A stretch of DNA of 64,000 nucleotides from Procambarus clarkii. Its lineage: Eukaryota; Arthropoda; Malacostraca; Decapoda; Cambaridae. The position numbers were made by a program, and so were the translations under genes. Positions 1-9,526 of this stretch are shown piece after piece; within the stretch, counting starts at the first letter, position 1, and the number at the start of each line of letters is the position of its first letter. The notes under the pieces were generated by a model. That model was not told the DNA's origin. It did no database searches and saw only the letters and a list, made by a program, of their open reading frames with translations. The stretch spans positions 4,806,682 to 4,870,681 of the forward strand of contig NC_091172.1 in assembly GCF_040958095.1 (NCBI RefSeq), read 5' to 3'.

Positions 1-977
1 GCAAATTCCTTGGCATTCTCCTTGACCACAAGCTGAATTTCCAGGGACACATTCTAAACATATCAAAAAAAGTTTCAAAAACTGTGGGCATTCTTATTAA
101 GATCAGATATTATGTACCACGCCCTGCCCTGATGACTCTCTATTACTCCCTTATCTATCCATATCTCAACTATGGTATTTGTGCTTGGGGCTCTACTACC
201 CAAAATCACTTACGTCCTCTAATTACTCAACACAAAGCTGCTATAAGGACAATATCCAATTCTGGCCCCAGACATCACTCGGTACCCCTACTCAAATCTC
301 TGAATATGTTAGACATTAAGTCACTGCACATTCTCTCATGTGTATTATACATATATAAAACGCTAAACTATAATGCCAATCCTGATCTCAAAAGCTTCAT
401 AGAAGGTTGTAACAGAACCCATGAGCACCACACCAGAAATAAATACAGTTTTGATATTCCTAGAGTACGACTTAATCAAACCAGAAATGCTCTACAAATC
501 AAGGGGCCCAGAATGTGGAATGACCTTCCCAACCATGTTAAAGACTGTACCTCTCTCAACCAGTTTAAGTTAAAAACGAAGCTATACCTAATAAATTCCC
601 TGTAACCTACCTTACCCCTCTGTTGTCAACCCATGTATGTTTTTTGTTTTGTTATTTTGTTTTTCAATTCAACGCTGTTTGAATGTAATTTTCTGTAATA
701 ATTTGTAATTGTATTTGTGCTGCTTTTTCAACAATGTTCCCCCCTCTTTTACCTCTATTTTTATTTGTACTCAACACATTTTATTCTTTTTACCCATTAG
801 TTTTAAGCTTTAGTCATTAGTGTTTTTTCCTGCCCGAAACGCTTTGCGTAATAGTGGCTTTAGGCATTGTATGTACTAGCTCTATCTATAAAGCCAACAA
901 ACTTTGTAAAATCTCTTTATGTATGTACCTTTACCTAAATAAAAATTATTATAATTATTATTATTATTATTATTATA
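1..977 (+). mobile_element. LINE family A, 3' end (ORF2 C-terminus + 3' UTR), cut by window edge
   Basis: The frame is open from base 3 to the TAA at 603-605 and reads the post-RT C-terminal region of a CR1/Jockey-like ORF2 (motifs KFLGIL, NYGICAWG, GPRMWNDLP). It is nearly identical to the C-terminus of the intact LINE at 26839-32146. The 3' UTR carries the family hallmark CCCGAAACGCTTTGCGTAATAGTGG and ends in an (ATT)n tail near 977. The 5' part lies outside the window, so full length cannot be judged. Confidence 0.9.
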
Positions 978-1498
978 CACTCTGTCCACACATTCTCATG
1001 TGCTATCTACATGTATAAAACCTGGTTTATAAAAACCCTGGTTTCCTGGAAACCACGTATGAAACCTGGTTTTCTAAACACTAATCTAGATCTGAAACTT
1101 TTCCTTGATAGATGTAATAGAACCCAACGCCACACCAGAAATAAATATTTCTTTGATATCCCCAGAGTCAGCCTAAACTTGTGCAAACATCCCATGCAAA
1201 TAAAATGGCCCAGTCTTTGGAACTCACTCCCTGATGAATTAAAAAATTGCCCAATCCATGCCCTGTTCAAAAGTAAAGAAAAAAAAAAGTACCTAATTTC
1301 ATCCTCAGTTTCCTACTTTGTGCTTCAAAGTTACACTGTATATCTGAAAGGGTACACTGCTACAATGTACCCTTTCATCTTTAAGGACATGCCTGAAATG
1401 GTATGCAAGCTAGTGGCTTTGCATTTATGTAAAAATACCAATCTTATGTAATGACACCAACCCATTGTACCTTCTTGCAAATAAATTATTATTATTTT
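978..1498 (+). mobile_element. LINE family B, degraded 3' fragment
   Basis: This is an older relative of family A. Bases 1011-1300 translate to a recognisable but diverged C-terminus (NRTQRHTRNKYFFDIPRV, then SLWNSLPDELK), with an odd low-complexity stretch around 1020-1070. The 3' UTR (TGCAAGCTAGTGGCTTTGC) matches other family B pieces and ends in (ATT)n at about 1498. It abuts the (ATT)n tail of the upstream LINE, so one may have inserted at the other's tail. Confidence 0.75.
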
Positions 1499-1506
1499 TA
1501 TTATTA

Positions 1507-1572
1507 CCCAGGACAAAAACATCGCGGAACACCAGGCAAAGCATCTTAACCACTACAACACGGAAGCGGTTC
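1507..1572 (-). repeat. tRNA-like SINE fragment (A-box part only)
   Basis: On the minus strand the sequence contains an A-box-like stretch, TAGTGGTTAAGATGC, followed by GGTGTTCCGCG and GTCCTGGG. This resembles the 5' half of tRNA-derived SINEs. It breaks off just before a B box would be expected, where the LINE tail begins. It is too short to be a functional tRNA gene, and the call rests on the A-box pattern alone. Confidence 0.4.
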
Positions 1573-2655
1573 ATAACTGAACTTTTTAGTTATATTTTAT
1601 ATATGGCAATGGAAATTTTGTTTGTTGTCAAAGTGAACACCGAGGAACTTCCCATCAACTCCGCTCATAATTTGGTATTGTTAAGTCTTAGACAATGAAT
1701 CACAATAGATATGGGGCCGGATTCAGGAAGGTACTTACGAAGGTTTTTTCCTCTTAGCTAAGAACGTTTTCCTTCTTAGCGCCTTCGTGGCGGCTACGTC
1801 CGTATTCAATTAACTACCCTAAGTGGAAAAACCTTCGTAAGTTCATTCCGGGATTTAAGTGTGGTTTCGACCACTCGTAGCTTTACGTAAATTGAATATA
1901 AGTCATTTTTTCTCTACTACATAACACTGGGATCGATTTATGATATTGGAACATGACCAAAATATTATAGCTGGTGAATCTAGTGAAGAGGAGTCCTTCG
2001 TGTTAGTTATATATTCATTCTCTGCTTGAAACTTGAAATAAATATGTGTTTGATGATAGTAGAATTAGTTTTGTAATAGCAACATATTATACCCGTAGTT
2101 ATTAAGTAAATAAACACTGGTGAACATGAAGTATGAGAGAAGGTGATGAGCCCTGCCTGATGGGATCATTTACTATCACCAAATGCCCCTGTTCAAATAG
2201 TAGTAAGGATGTACCTTAGCTATACATACCCATTTCTAATTTATTTAGTTTGGTTTTATTTTTAAATTAAATCTGGGTGAGACATAAAATAAAAATATGC
2301 TGCACAAATGATGTTAGGTAAGAAGGGTAAAAATGTCAAAAACTTTATTCATTGAATACTTAAAAGCTATAATTATGACTACATAGACTTAAAAAAGAGA
2401 GAGGGAAGTAGGGGTCCAAGACCTCTTCATGTTATACAATTTGGGTGTGGAACAAGTAATTATCAAAAGAAGGCACCATGCCGGGAAGGATATGTAGCAG
2501 TGAGGTGAGGCAGCTACTTATTTGAGAAATGCTTATTTTATTTACCTTATAAGGTGAGGCAACTTATTTTATTTGAGGAATACTCAGCTGATTCCTCTAC
2601 ATTTAGCATGAAACAAATTTGTGTCCAAGACCTCTTCCTGTTACACAATTTGGCT

Positions 2656-3148
2656 GTGTGTAACCAAACTAGAAGTGCTCTACAAATCAAGGGACCCAGA
2701 ATGTGGAATGACCTCCCGAATCATGTCAAAGGCTGTACCTCTCTCAACCAGTTTAAGAGTTAAACCAAGTACTGCCTAATTAACTCCATGTAATGTACCA
2801 TGTACATTACATGTAGTTAATGTACTCCATGTACTCCTAATTAACCTAATTACTTACCTCCTAAATGTCAACCCATGTCTTGCTATTTTTTAAACAACGC
2901 TGTTCACCAACATGTGCAATTGCTGATTTATGCTATGTTAACCCACTTTTTGTATTTTTTATTCCTTCTTTCAACACAATTTATACCTAATCCCGATTAC
3001 TATTAAGTTTTAGTCTGTGTTTTTTTTCCCCCACACCTTGCCCGAAATGCTATGAGTATTAGTGGCTTTAGATATTGTATGTACTAGCTCTGCCTATAAA
3101 TCCAACATTATGTTTGTAAATCAACTGTATGTACTTTTCCTGAATAAA
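2656..3148 (+). mobile_element. LINE family A 3' end inside TE2 copy 1
   Basis: Bases 2656-2760 encode the family A C-terminus (ALQIKGPRMWNDLPNHVK), followed by the 3' UTR with CTTGCCCGAAATGCTATGAG and AATAAA near 3142. The same truncated LINE is in TE2 copy 2 (59850-60300, minus), so it entered TE2 before the two copies separated. Confidence 0.85.
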
Positions 3149-3149
3149 A

Positions 3150-3603
3150 CCAACGTTGAATGTAATGAAACGCCATTTTCTGGGTGAGTCCCGGAGGCTC
3201 CCCGGAGCTATCCCAGGCTGATATGCTAATGTCAGTCTTTGGCATCAGTCATGTGTATGGAGTTCTTAGGCCTACTGGGGACCACGGCCAGAACCGGGCC
3301 CCCTTAGAGAGGCAAGGGGAGCAATGGCCTATAGAAGCCCCCGTGTGGTTGGAAGCATTCTATATCTGCCATCGACCGGAACAGGCACCCAGAAAAGTAA
3401 GCGCCTCAAAACAAACCCCTATTCTGGTTAAAATTGCTACCAAAAACCGAACTAGTGGATAAAACTCCCCAACCGAAAACAAGCAAACTAGTGTGACGTC
3501 ACACACCGCCGCGCCGCTGTCTGCGCAGCTCCCCCGTCCCCGGGAGGGGGAAGAGGGACCCCCAGACCCCCCGCGCCGGCTACCCACACCTCAGTTCTTG
3601 AGG
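3150..3603. repeat. DIRS-like element, left inverted terminal repeat
   Basis: From about 3202 (CCCCGGAGCTATCCCAGGCT) to 3603 this is the reverse complement of 6109-6510 with few differences. It includes the shared palindrome GTGTGACGTCACAC (3492-3505). The outer ~50 bp (3150-3201) differ from the right ITR, as in DIRS elements where the two ITRs have unequal tips. Confidence 0.9.
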
Positions 3604-3656
3604 CCGGATGTCAAAAACGCGAAAAACCGCCGACCGGAGGGAGGGAGGGATGCCGA

Positions 3657-3743
3657 GGAGCCTCCGGGACTCACCCAGAAAATGGCGTTTCATTACATTC
3701 AACGCTGGTTTCTGGGGGGAGCCCCATCGGCTCCCCGGAGCTA
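3657..3743. repeat. Internal complementary region (ICR) of the DIRS-like element
   Basis: Bases 3657-3704 are a perfect 48-bp reverse complement of the left tip (3154-3201). They run straight into 3705-3743, which match the reverse complement of the right tip (about 6505-6543) with a few differences. The ICR therefore contains a joined left-end/right-end copy, with GGTTTCTGG at the join, which implies a TTT core. In DIRS-1 this region templates closure of the circular cDNA. Its position next to the ITR downstream of the recombinase gene is also as in DIRS-1. Confidence 0.85.
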
Positions 3744-3800
3744 ACTACCCACAGACAGAAAAAAGAGGGACTTACCCGAGAGGCGGTCGTCGCTCACACC

Positions 3801-5466
3801 TCAACTCGAAGCCGAGACAACTGGCTGCAACCGCCGACCCAAAGCAACACAGGCCCGACGAGGCCCAGGGACATTCACAAGGTAACGAGCAGCCAGGACC
3901 CTGTTCGACCGCCAAAAACCCCTCGCCCGAATATCAGACCAAGACATATTCCCAAAGACGGCAGCAAGAGCCGCGAACTTACGAACGTCATGGGCACGGG
4001 GATAGACTGCAGGCTGGCTGGACTTAATAACCCTGCGGACGACCTGAGAGACCAACCTGAGAGACCGACCTGAGAGACCCGAACCCGCGAACAGGGAAGA
4101 AGGGAAACCGGATCAACCCACAGCGCTTCCCCGGACACAGAAGCTGTGGCGCGCAAATAATGGCGAAGCGCCGCAACCGGACACAAAACATGATGCACCC
4201 CCGGCCTGACCAACCAAGCATCAACCACCCATGGACCCCTCCAGAACGCAGCAGTCTCATTCTTCGCCAGAAAAGAAGGAGACGGCTGCAAACGAACAAA
4301 ACAATCACCACGACCAAAAGAGCAGGAACCCCTGCGCCGGAGGAGAGCATGAAGCTCCCCTACCCGATCCCCAGAGGCCAAAGCCAACAAGAAAAATGCC
4401 TTGGAAAAACAATCCTGGACCGAAGGGGCCACAACGAAACGAGGAGATGAAAGGAAAGCGAGCACTCTGTCCAAAGACCAGGACGGCTCAGGCGACGCAT
4501 GAGCAGGCCGGAGGTGAAACAATGCACGAGACAGCTTGTGAAACGGCGCAGACGTAACATCGATACCGAAAGCAAGCTGAAGTGGCTCCGCCAGCGCCAC
4601 ACGATACGAAGCGACAGTGTTAGGCATAAGATGACGGTCCTGAAACAACCACGAGAGGAAGGACAAGACCACCCGAACAGACAAGGAACTAACACGACGA
4701 AGACGCAAAAAGAAACGGAAGGACCGCCAGGAAACTTCATACTGCCGCCGAGAAGATGCCCTCAGGTGGGACACCAACAATGACGCCACCTGATCACCAT
4801 AGAGATGATGATAGACTCGAGTCAAAAAAAACATACGCGAAGACTCGAGAAGATCGAACCAGCCACGTGACGTACCGACCCGATCTGCTGAAAGAGGCGG
4901 AGCCGCGGGAAAACCTTCGGGATCGGACACCGAGCAACCAGCGCCTGAAACCAAGGCTGGGCCGGCCACCAAGGGGCCAGAAGGACAACACTCCCCTGGT
5001 AAGTCTCTAAGCGAGTCAGGACCTGGAGCAACAGCCGAACCGGGGGAAAGAGGTACCAGAGAGGACCAGAGAGAGGACCAGAACGAACAGAAGGGGAAGG
5101 ACGAGGAGGTGCGGACTGAACCAGGATCGAAGCGACCCCCACCCCCAAGTCCGGGTCTCGAAAAGCAAAGCGGGGCAGCCCCGGGGCATCCGGGGAAGCA
5201 ACCAACCGAGCTCGTTGCAACAGACAAAACCTAGACTGCAACGCACGCGCCGCCTGTACCCGAATAGAATCATCAGAGGATTGGGTAAATTGAGTCACAA
5301 GCAAGCAGCAACACTCACAGGACTCAGGGTCGAAGGTATCACCGACCCAACAGGCAGCGTGGCAGAGGCAAAAACAATGAGGGTCACCCTGAGACAAGGG
5401 GACCGAGCAACCCTCAAACTCGCACACAGCGAGTGGGGACTCCGGGGTCACATCCATCGGACCCAC
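3801..5466 (-). pseudogene. Gag-like/tyrosine recombinase gene, frameshifted
   Basis: Reading 5466 to 3801: a Cys-rich N-terminus (5420-5300) with CEFEGC, HCFCLCHAAC and ESCECCC resembles the zinc-knuckle region of DIRS Gag. A Pro/Ser-rich stretch follows, then a recombinase N-domain (SSRRQYEVSWRSFRFFLR at about 4770). The catalytic Arg lies in LASGDRVGELHAL (about 4365). After a frame change at 4041-4079 come the HxxR box (RAHDVRK, about 3990), the Trp (RGFWRSN) and the Tyr (AARYLVNV). All four catalytic positions of the YR family are present. The frame is broken at least twice: somewhere in 5000-5230 between the Cys-rich and recombinase frames, and at a 13-bp tandem triplication. The product would cut and join DNA through a 3' phosphotyrosine to integrate circular cDNA. 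A Crypton is the alternative, but Cryptons lack ITRs and an ICR. Confidence 0.75.
4041..4079. repeat. 13-bp tandem triplication that shifts the recombinase frame
   Basis: Three copies of (G/A)ACCTGAGAGACC lie end to end (4041-4053, 4054-4066, 4067-4079). Two extra copies add 26 bases, which accounts for the jump from the upstream recombinase frame to the frame holding the HxxR and Tyr motifs. Confidence 0.75.
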
Positions 5467-6108
5467 GCGCCCCCTAGGGGATTCCCAGGGTCCTGAGCGT
5501 TTACTTTAAGAGGACTCGCGCTCAGGTAGTCCCAGGCAGGGTGCTGCAAACCGGCACCCAAAACTACCAAGCAAACTTCTAAAGCTGAACCCCAGGGACG
5601 TGTACACTCACGGGGACCTAGCAGGGGGCGCCACCGAGGAGAACAGTGGAAGGGCAAAAACAAACTGAATAAAATGACAGAACCCCCCACCAGGCAAAAA
5701 GAAAAACAAAACCCCGCAAGAGGACAGCGAATCCCAAGGAACAGAGCCGGCCGCGATGTCGGGAAATACAAGCTGAGCATGCAGCACCCTGCGCCCCTAC
5801 CAGTGCAAACTGCCTCTTACCTGCCGGTAACAAGGGAGAACAGAACACCCAAGAGCCCAACAGGCGGCCGAAAAACCGAAAGGTAAAACGGACCAGCAGA
5901 GGCAGACCCCGAGGAGCCTGTGGAAGGTGACCCCAAGCCCCAAGGGCAGTACTTACAGGGCACCTAGGGAAGGCAGCCCTAGGCGCATGCAGCCCGAGTA
6001 CTGAAGATAACTCCTGGCTCTCGCACCCACAAAACCAACACCACACGCAAAGCACAGTGCAGTAGCGACACCGGAGCCAGAGTACACGACCATCGCCCCT
6101 AGCATCAG

Positions 6109-6540
6109 CCTCAAGAACTGAGGTGTGGGTAGCCGGCGCGGGGGGTCTGGGGCTCCCCCTTCCCCCTCCCGGGGAGGGGGGAGCTGCGCAGACATCGGCG
6201 CGGCGGTGTGTGACGTCACACTAGTTTGCTTGTTTTCGGTTGGGGAGTTCTATCCACTAGTTCGGTTTTTGGTAGCAATTTTAACCAGAATAGGGGTTTG
6301 TTATGAGGCGCTTACCTTTCTGGGTGCCTGTTCCGGTCGATGGCAGACATAGATCGAATGCTTCCAACCACACGGGGGCTTCTATATAGGCCATTGTTCC
6401 CCTTGCCTCTCTGAGGGGGCCCGGTTCTGGCCGTGGCCCCCGGTAGGCCTAAGAACTCCATACACATGACTGATGCCAAAGTCTGATATTAGCATATCAG
6501 CCTGGGATAGCTCCGGGGAGCCGACGGGGCTCCCCCCAGA
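6109..6540. repeat. DIRS-like element, right inverted terminal repeat
   Basis: This is the reverse complement of the left ITR and, on the minus strand, forms the 5' end of the element ahead of the gag-like region. Short ORFs of about 75 codons in both ITRs mirror each other simply because the repeats do; they are not treated as genes. Confidence 0.88.
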
Positions 6541-6959
6541 AAATGTATTTATTATTTATTTTTTAATCAGTAAGTATTAAAAGAAGGCACCAAGCTGGGA
6601 AGGCTATGTAGCACCATTGTGTGTAACAATAAACCAAATTTTTTTTAACAAATAATGCACCTGTATGGTAAAATAAATCCTGTCAGCTGTAAAAATATTG
6701 ATGCAGTTATTTAAATGAAAAATATAATGAAAGAAATATTACTGATTTATTTTTATCCTATCTTTTTGTACTGTACAGTATATCCAAGGAAGTGAAAAAT
6801 TGAGACAATGCACAATTTAATGAATGATTAGCATGGATTAGCAGTTCAAAAGAAATATGACTATTACATATCAACATGAAATCTTAATGATCCATGGTCA
6901 ACATGATTTAATAAGGATAATACAGTACTGTATTTGTAATAATACAAACTATAATTTAA

Positions 6960-7620
6960 AATCTTTATTACTGATTTTATTTATTAATAAGATTAGGTAT
7001 ACACAGCAATGTGCTGCTACCCTATTCTATATGGAATATTACACAGTGTAGATAAAAAACTAGCTATAAGTTTATCTAATACTCCCATCTCACAGGATGG
7101 TTAGACATACTGTACATGGAATCAATTTAGAAAATACCAGCCTCAATACAAAAAACAAATCAACTCTGACTAAACAACTCTAAGCAATTTTCACAAAAGG
7201 TAAGCACTGAATCATGGAAACATTATATTATAATTACTCTTACCAGTTTCTACAAAACTCCTCTCAAACAAGGTATTTTTAAACATGTTTAGGTATACAC
7301 AGCAATGTGCTGCTTCCCTATTCTGTATAAAGGACCACACAGTGTACGTAGATCAAAAACCAGCTACAAGCTCATCCAACATCCTCACCTCACAGGATGG
7401 CCAGTCATACATGGAATTAGGAGAGAACAAAATACTTAATGCTGATCTATTAGCCTCCACTGGCAAAATCTGGGTGCAGCACAAGAATATCTTCCAATAT
7501 TCCTGAGTGTATATGAAGTAATTACAGAGCTCAAAATACCTCATACCATTTGGTATGAAGTCACTGATAACAGGACAATCACAGATATAGTGTTGGAGAG
7601 TATGTTCTCTCAAGTAGGAC
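6960..7620 (-). mobile_element. RNase H-type LINE C-terminus and 3' UTR inside TE2 copy 1
   Basis: On the minus strand 7615-7353 reads REHTLQHYICDCPVISD, the C-terminal CxxC/H-H-C region seen intact in the LINE at 61291-62709 (motif HTLAHYVLDCPLI). Downstream, a ~120-bp 3' segment containing CTGTGTATACCTAA occurs twice, at about 7285-7405 and 6985-7110, so the 3' region is partly duplicated. The same arrangement is present in TE2 copy 2. Confidence 0.65.
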
Positions 7621-7644
7621 TGAAAACAGATGTTTTTTTTCCAC

Positions 7645-7800
7645 CAAGAGGGCTATAAACCCATGGAACCGCCTACCCGATGAAGCCGTAAATGCCAAAT
7701 TCCAGCTAAAAAATATCATTAAGACAATTGGCGGGCCCTTTAACAAGCCGCCGGCTTTCTGTCCTCTTCAAGGTCACTAGTTAGTTAGTGGCCCTTGGGT
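7645..7800 (+). mobile_element. LINE C-terminal fragment (NPWNRLPDE motif)
   Basis: The + strand reads INPWNRLPDEAVNAKFQLKN, a classic post-RT C-terminal signature of CR1/Jockey-like LINEs. Only about 50 codons remain, followed by AT-rich sequence. The piece is shared with TE2 copy 2 (58610-58770, minus). Confidence 0.6.
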
Positions 7801-8249
7801 AAATTCAGTAAATATATACAATAATTGTCAGCGCATCTTCCGAGCAACAAGGACAGCTACACAGTATCTCTTAGAATTACGTAGGTAAACAACAGATGTA
7901 ACATATTTGTTTACTACAGTGCCGGTGCTGGCTGTAGAAGTTGAAAAAATATTGTTTTACTTCGAAATATACTAATTTTATAAGAAAATTCGACGAAAAT
8001 AGGAGGCAGTAGAGCTCCGATAAGCCAGCGCTAAATCTTCAATATGAAGAATGTTGCTGCTCTCTGATTGGCCAAACGAAACACAGTAGTGACCTCTATC
8101 GGCATGCAGGTGAACCAACAATTTTCTTCCTAAGTGGACCTTATTGAATCGCACCTAAGCATCTTCTTAGGGCGCACTTAGGAACCTTCGTAGCAAACCC
8201 ACTTACGAAGAAATACACAGAGCTTCCTGAATCTAGGTCCTGGTCCAGA

Positions 8250-8397
8250 TATGATGACCAAACCACACACCAGAAGATGAGGAGACGACGACATTTCGGT
8301 CCGTCCTGGACCATTATCAAATCGATTATGATAATGGTCCAGGACGAACCGGGACGTTGTCGTCTCATCTTCAGGTGTGTGGTTTGGTCATCATAGT
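8250..8397. repeat. Foldback (hairpin) repeat
   Basis: Two arms of about 70 bp (TATGATGACCAAACCACACA... and its reverse complement ending GGTCATCATA) flank a short centre around AAATCGATTA. The arms also share GTCCTGGACCATTATCA. It abuts the right end of TE2 copy 1, so either could have inserted next to the other. Confidence 0.8.
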
Positions 8398-8407
8398 CTT
8401 AAGATTA

Positions 8408-8545
8408 ATTTGATTGTTGAACTTCTTTCCAAATAAAAATGCAAAATGCCTTGTCGATGTTAAGGGTAAGTTTGTTAACAGTCAATTTAATGGACTTCAT
8501 TTAGTTCAGAATTCACTGTGTCATTTAGAATAAGTGGGTTCCCAG
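8408..8545 (-). mobile_element. LINE family A/B ORF2 fragment
   Basis: The + sequence GTTAAGGGTAAGTTTGTTAA and the following TTTAGTTCAGAATTCACTG align with the antisense of the intact ORF2 near 27880-27960 (region around LTLNIDKTF). About 140 bp remain with many differences, so this is an old relic. Confidence 0.7.
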
Positions 8546-9520
8546 CAAACACAGAACGTTTGTGGACGTTTTTAAATGGTTCCACAAAGGTAATACTGTA
8601 ACTTTTGACATAAATACGTATATCTGATGTTCTTAAAACCAAAGGATATAACTAAAAACATATATTCTTGAGACACAGTTTTTTAAGATTTATGTAAAAA
8701 TTTAAAAATAATAGTGAATGCTATGGTATTATAATGTTTTCATGCTTTATATTTAAGAATTAATAATTTTCAGTCAACATTTAGTTTTTTTTGTTTACTT
8801 TCTGTAAAGCTATCCAATTTACGTTCTTATAACATAAATATAACATTTATATGACGTCAGTATAACGTTATTTACACGACATCATTACGTTATTATGATG
8901 TTATATTAACGTATAATTCCTGTGTGAAAACCAGAATATATATTGAACTTTATGTTTTAAACCTTGTAAAGTTATCATAAAACTTGGAATAAGACGGTAA
9001 GCATGCTTTACTTATGAAAATATACAAACAAATCAACAAAAACATTTTAACATAAAAAACATAAACATAACATAAATTAATTGCATGCATGGGAGATAAC
9101 TGGAACTCTGTAATATTGCATACATGAACCTTAAGGTACAAACCCAGTGTATTTACTCATGCAGTTCTTTCCTAAATCTAAATTTTTCCAATTTTTACAC
9201 TTTGTTTCGAGTTCTGTCTTGTGTTGCTACTTTTAATACCCCATTAATGTCCCCTTTGTTATGTCCATTCATCCCATTGTGCACCTCTACCATATGTCAC
9301 TCCTAATTCTTTGCTTTTCTAGAGAATGTAATATAAGCTTTGACAATCTTTCTTCATATGACAGGTTAACAGGTAGAACAAAGATTACCATTTATATATG
9401 GATAACTATTATAAGTCGGTTTGAATGAGTGAATTGCTGCTTGAAGATAGGTATATACACGTGTGGTACTATCAGATTGCATCGTGGTGAGCCTAAAACC
9501 CTTCAGATCCAAGCAAAGGG
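8546..9520. other. AT-rich spacer, one MITE-like end, no gene seen
   Basis: At about 8550 the sequence starts CCCAGCAAACACAGAACGTT. The inverted word GTTTGCTGGG occurs far away near 25155, suggesting ends of a short non-autonomous DNA element family. Bases 8820-8930 hold short symmetric words (ACGTTATTTACACGAC, ACGTTATTATGATG). No ORF here has a recognisable motif. Confidence 0.35.
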
Positions 9521-9526
9521 TAAAAT

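Larger units (their letters stand above)
3150..6543 (-). mobile_element. DIRS-like tyrosine-recombinase retroelement lacking a visible RT
   Basis: A GC-rich 3.4 kb insert sits in AT-rich TE2. Comparison with TE2 copy 2 gives the empty site: target AAAATG, with element ends abutting AAAA on both sides and no clear TSD. The structure is inverted terminal repeats of about 450 bp (3150-3603, 6109-6540), a coding region on the minus strand (5466 to 3801), and an internal complementary region (3657-3743) next to the left ITR. ITRs plus an ICR, insertion without target duplication and a DIRS-type recombinase are the established hallmarks of DIRS retrotransposons. Canonical DIRS elements also encode RT/RNase H, usually with a methyltransferase-like domain; none is visible here in any frame. 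It is either an internally deleted derivative or a gag-YR variant mobilised in trans. Confidence 0.8.
1713..8240 (+). mobile_element. TE2 copy 1: TIR-bounded DNA element, interrupted
   Basis: The left end reads GGGGCCGGATTCAGGAAG and the right end is its near reverse complement (CTTCCTGAATCTAGGTCC). Both ends continue into diverged sequence rich in CTTACGAAGG-type words. The whole unit, minus the 3.4 kb DIRS-like insert at 3150-6543, matches 58161-61249 on the opposite strand almost base for base. That match defines it as a mobile unit of about 3.1 kb. No transposase is visible, and its interior is made of LINE fragments, so it looks non-autonomous. A 7-bp direct repeat AGATATG (1707-1713 and 8247-8253) is a possible target duplication, but the right copy overlaps the start of the foldback at 8250. 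The superfamily is not recognised. Confidence 0.65.

Noticed and set aside
1507-1572. tRNA gene
   Set aside because: Only an A-box-like half is present; no B box, no acceptor stem.
3360-3587. 75-codon ORF in the left DIRS-like ITR, mirrored at 6125-6352
   Set aside because: Duplicate presence is explained by the inverted repeat itself; no family motif, and it lies in terminal repeat sequence.
3150-6543. Crypton-type YR transposon
   Set aside because: Cryptons lack inverted terminal repeats and an internal complementary region; both are present here, and the HDVRK...FWRS...Y arrangement is DIRS-like.
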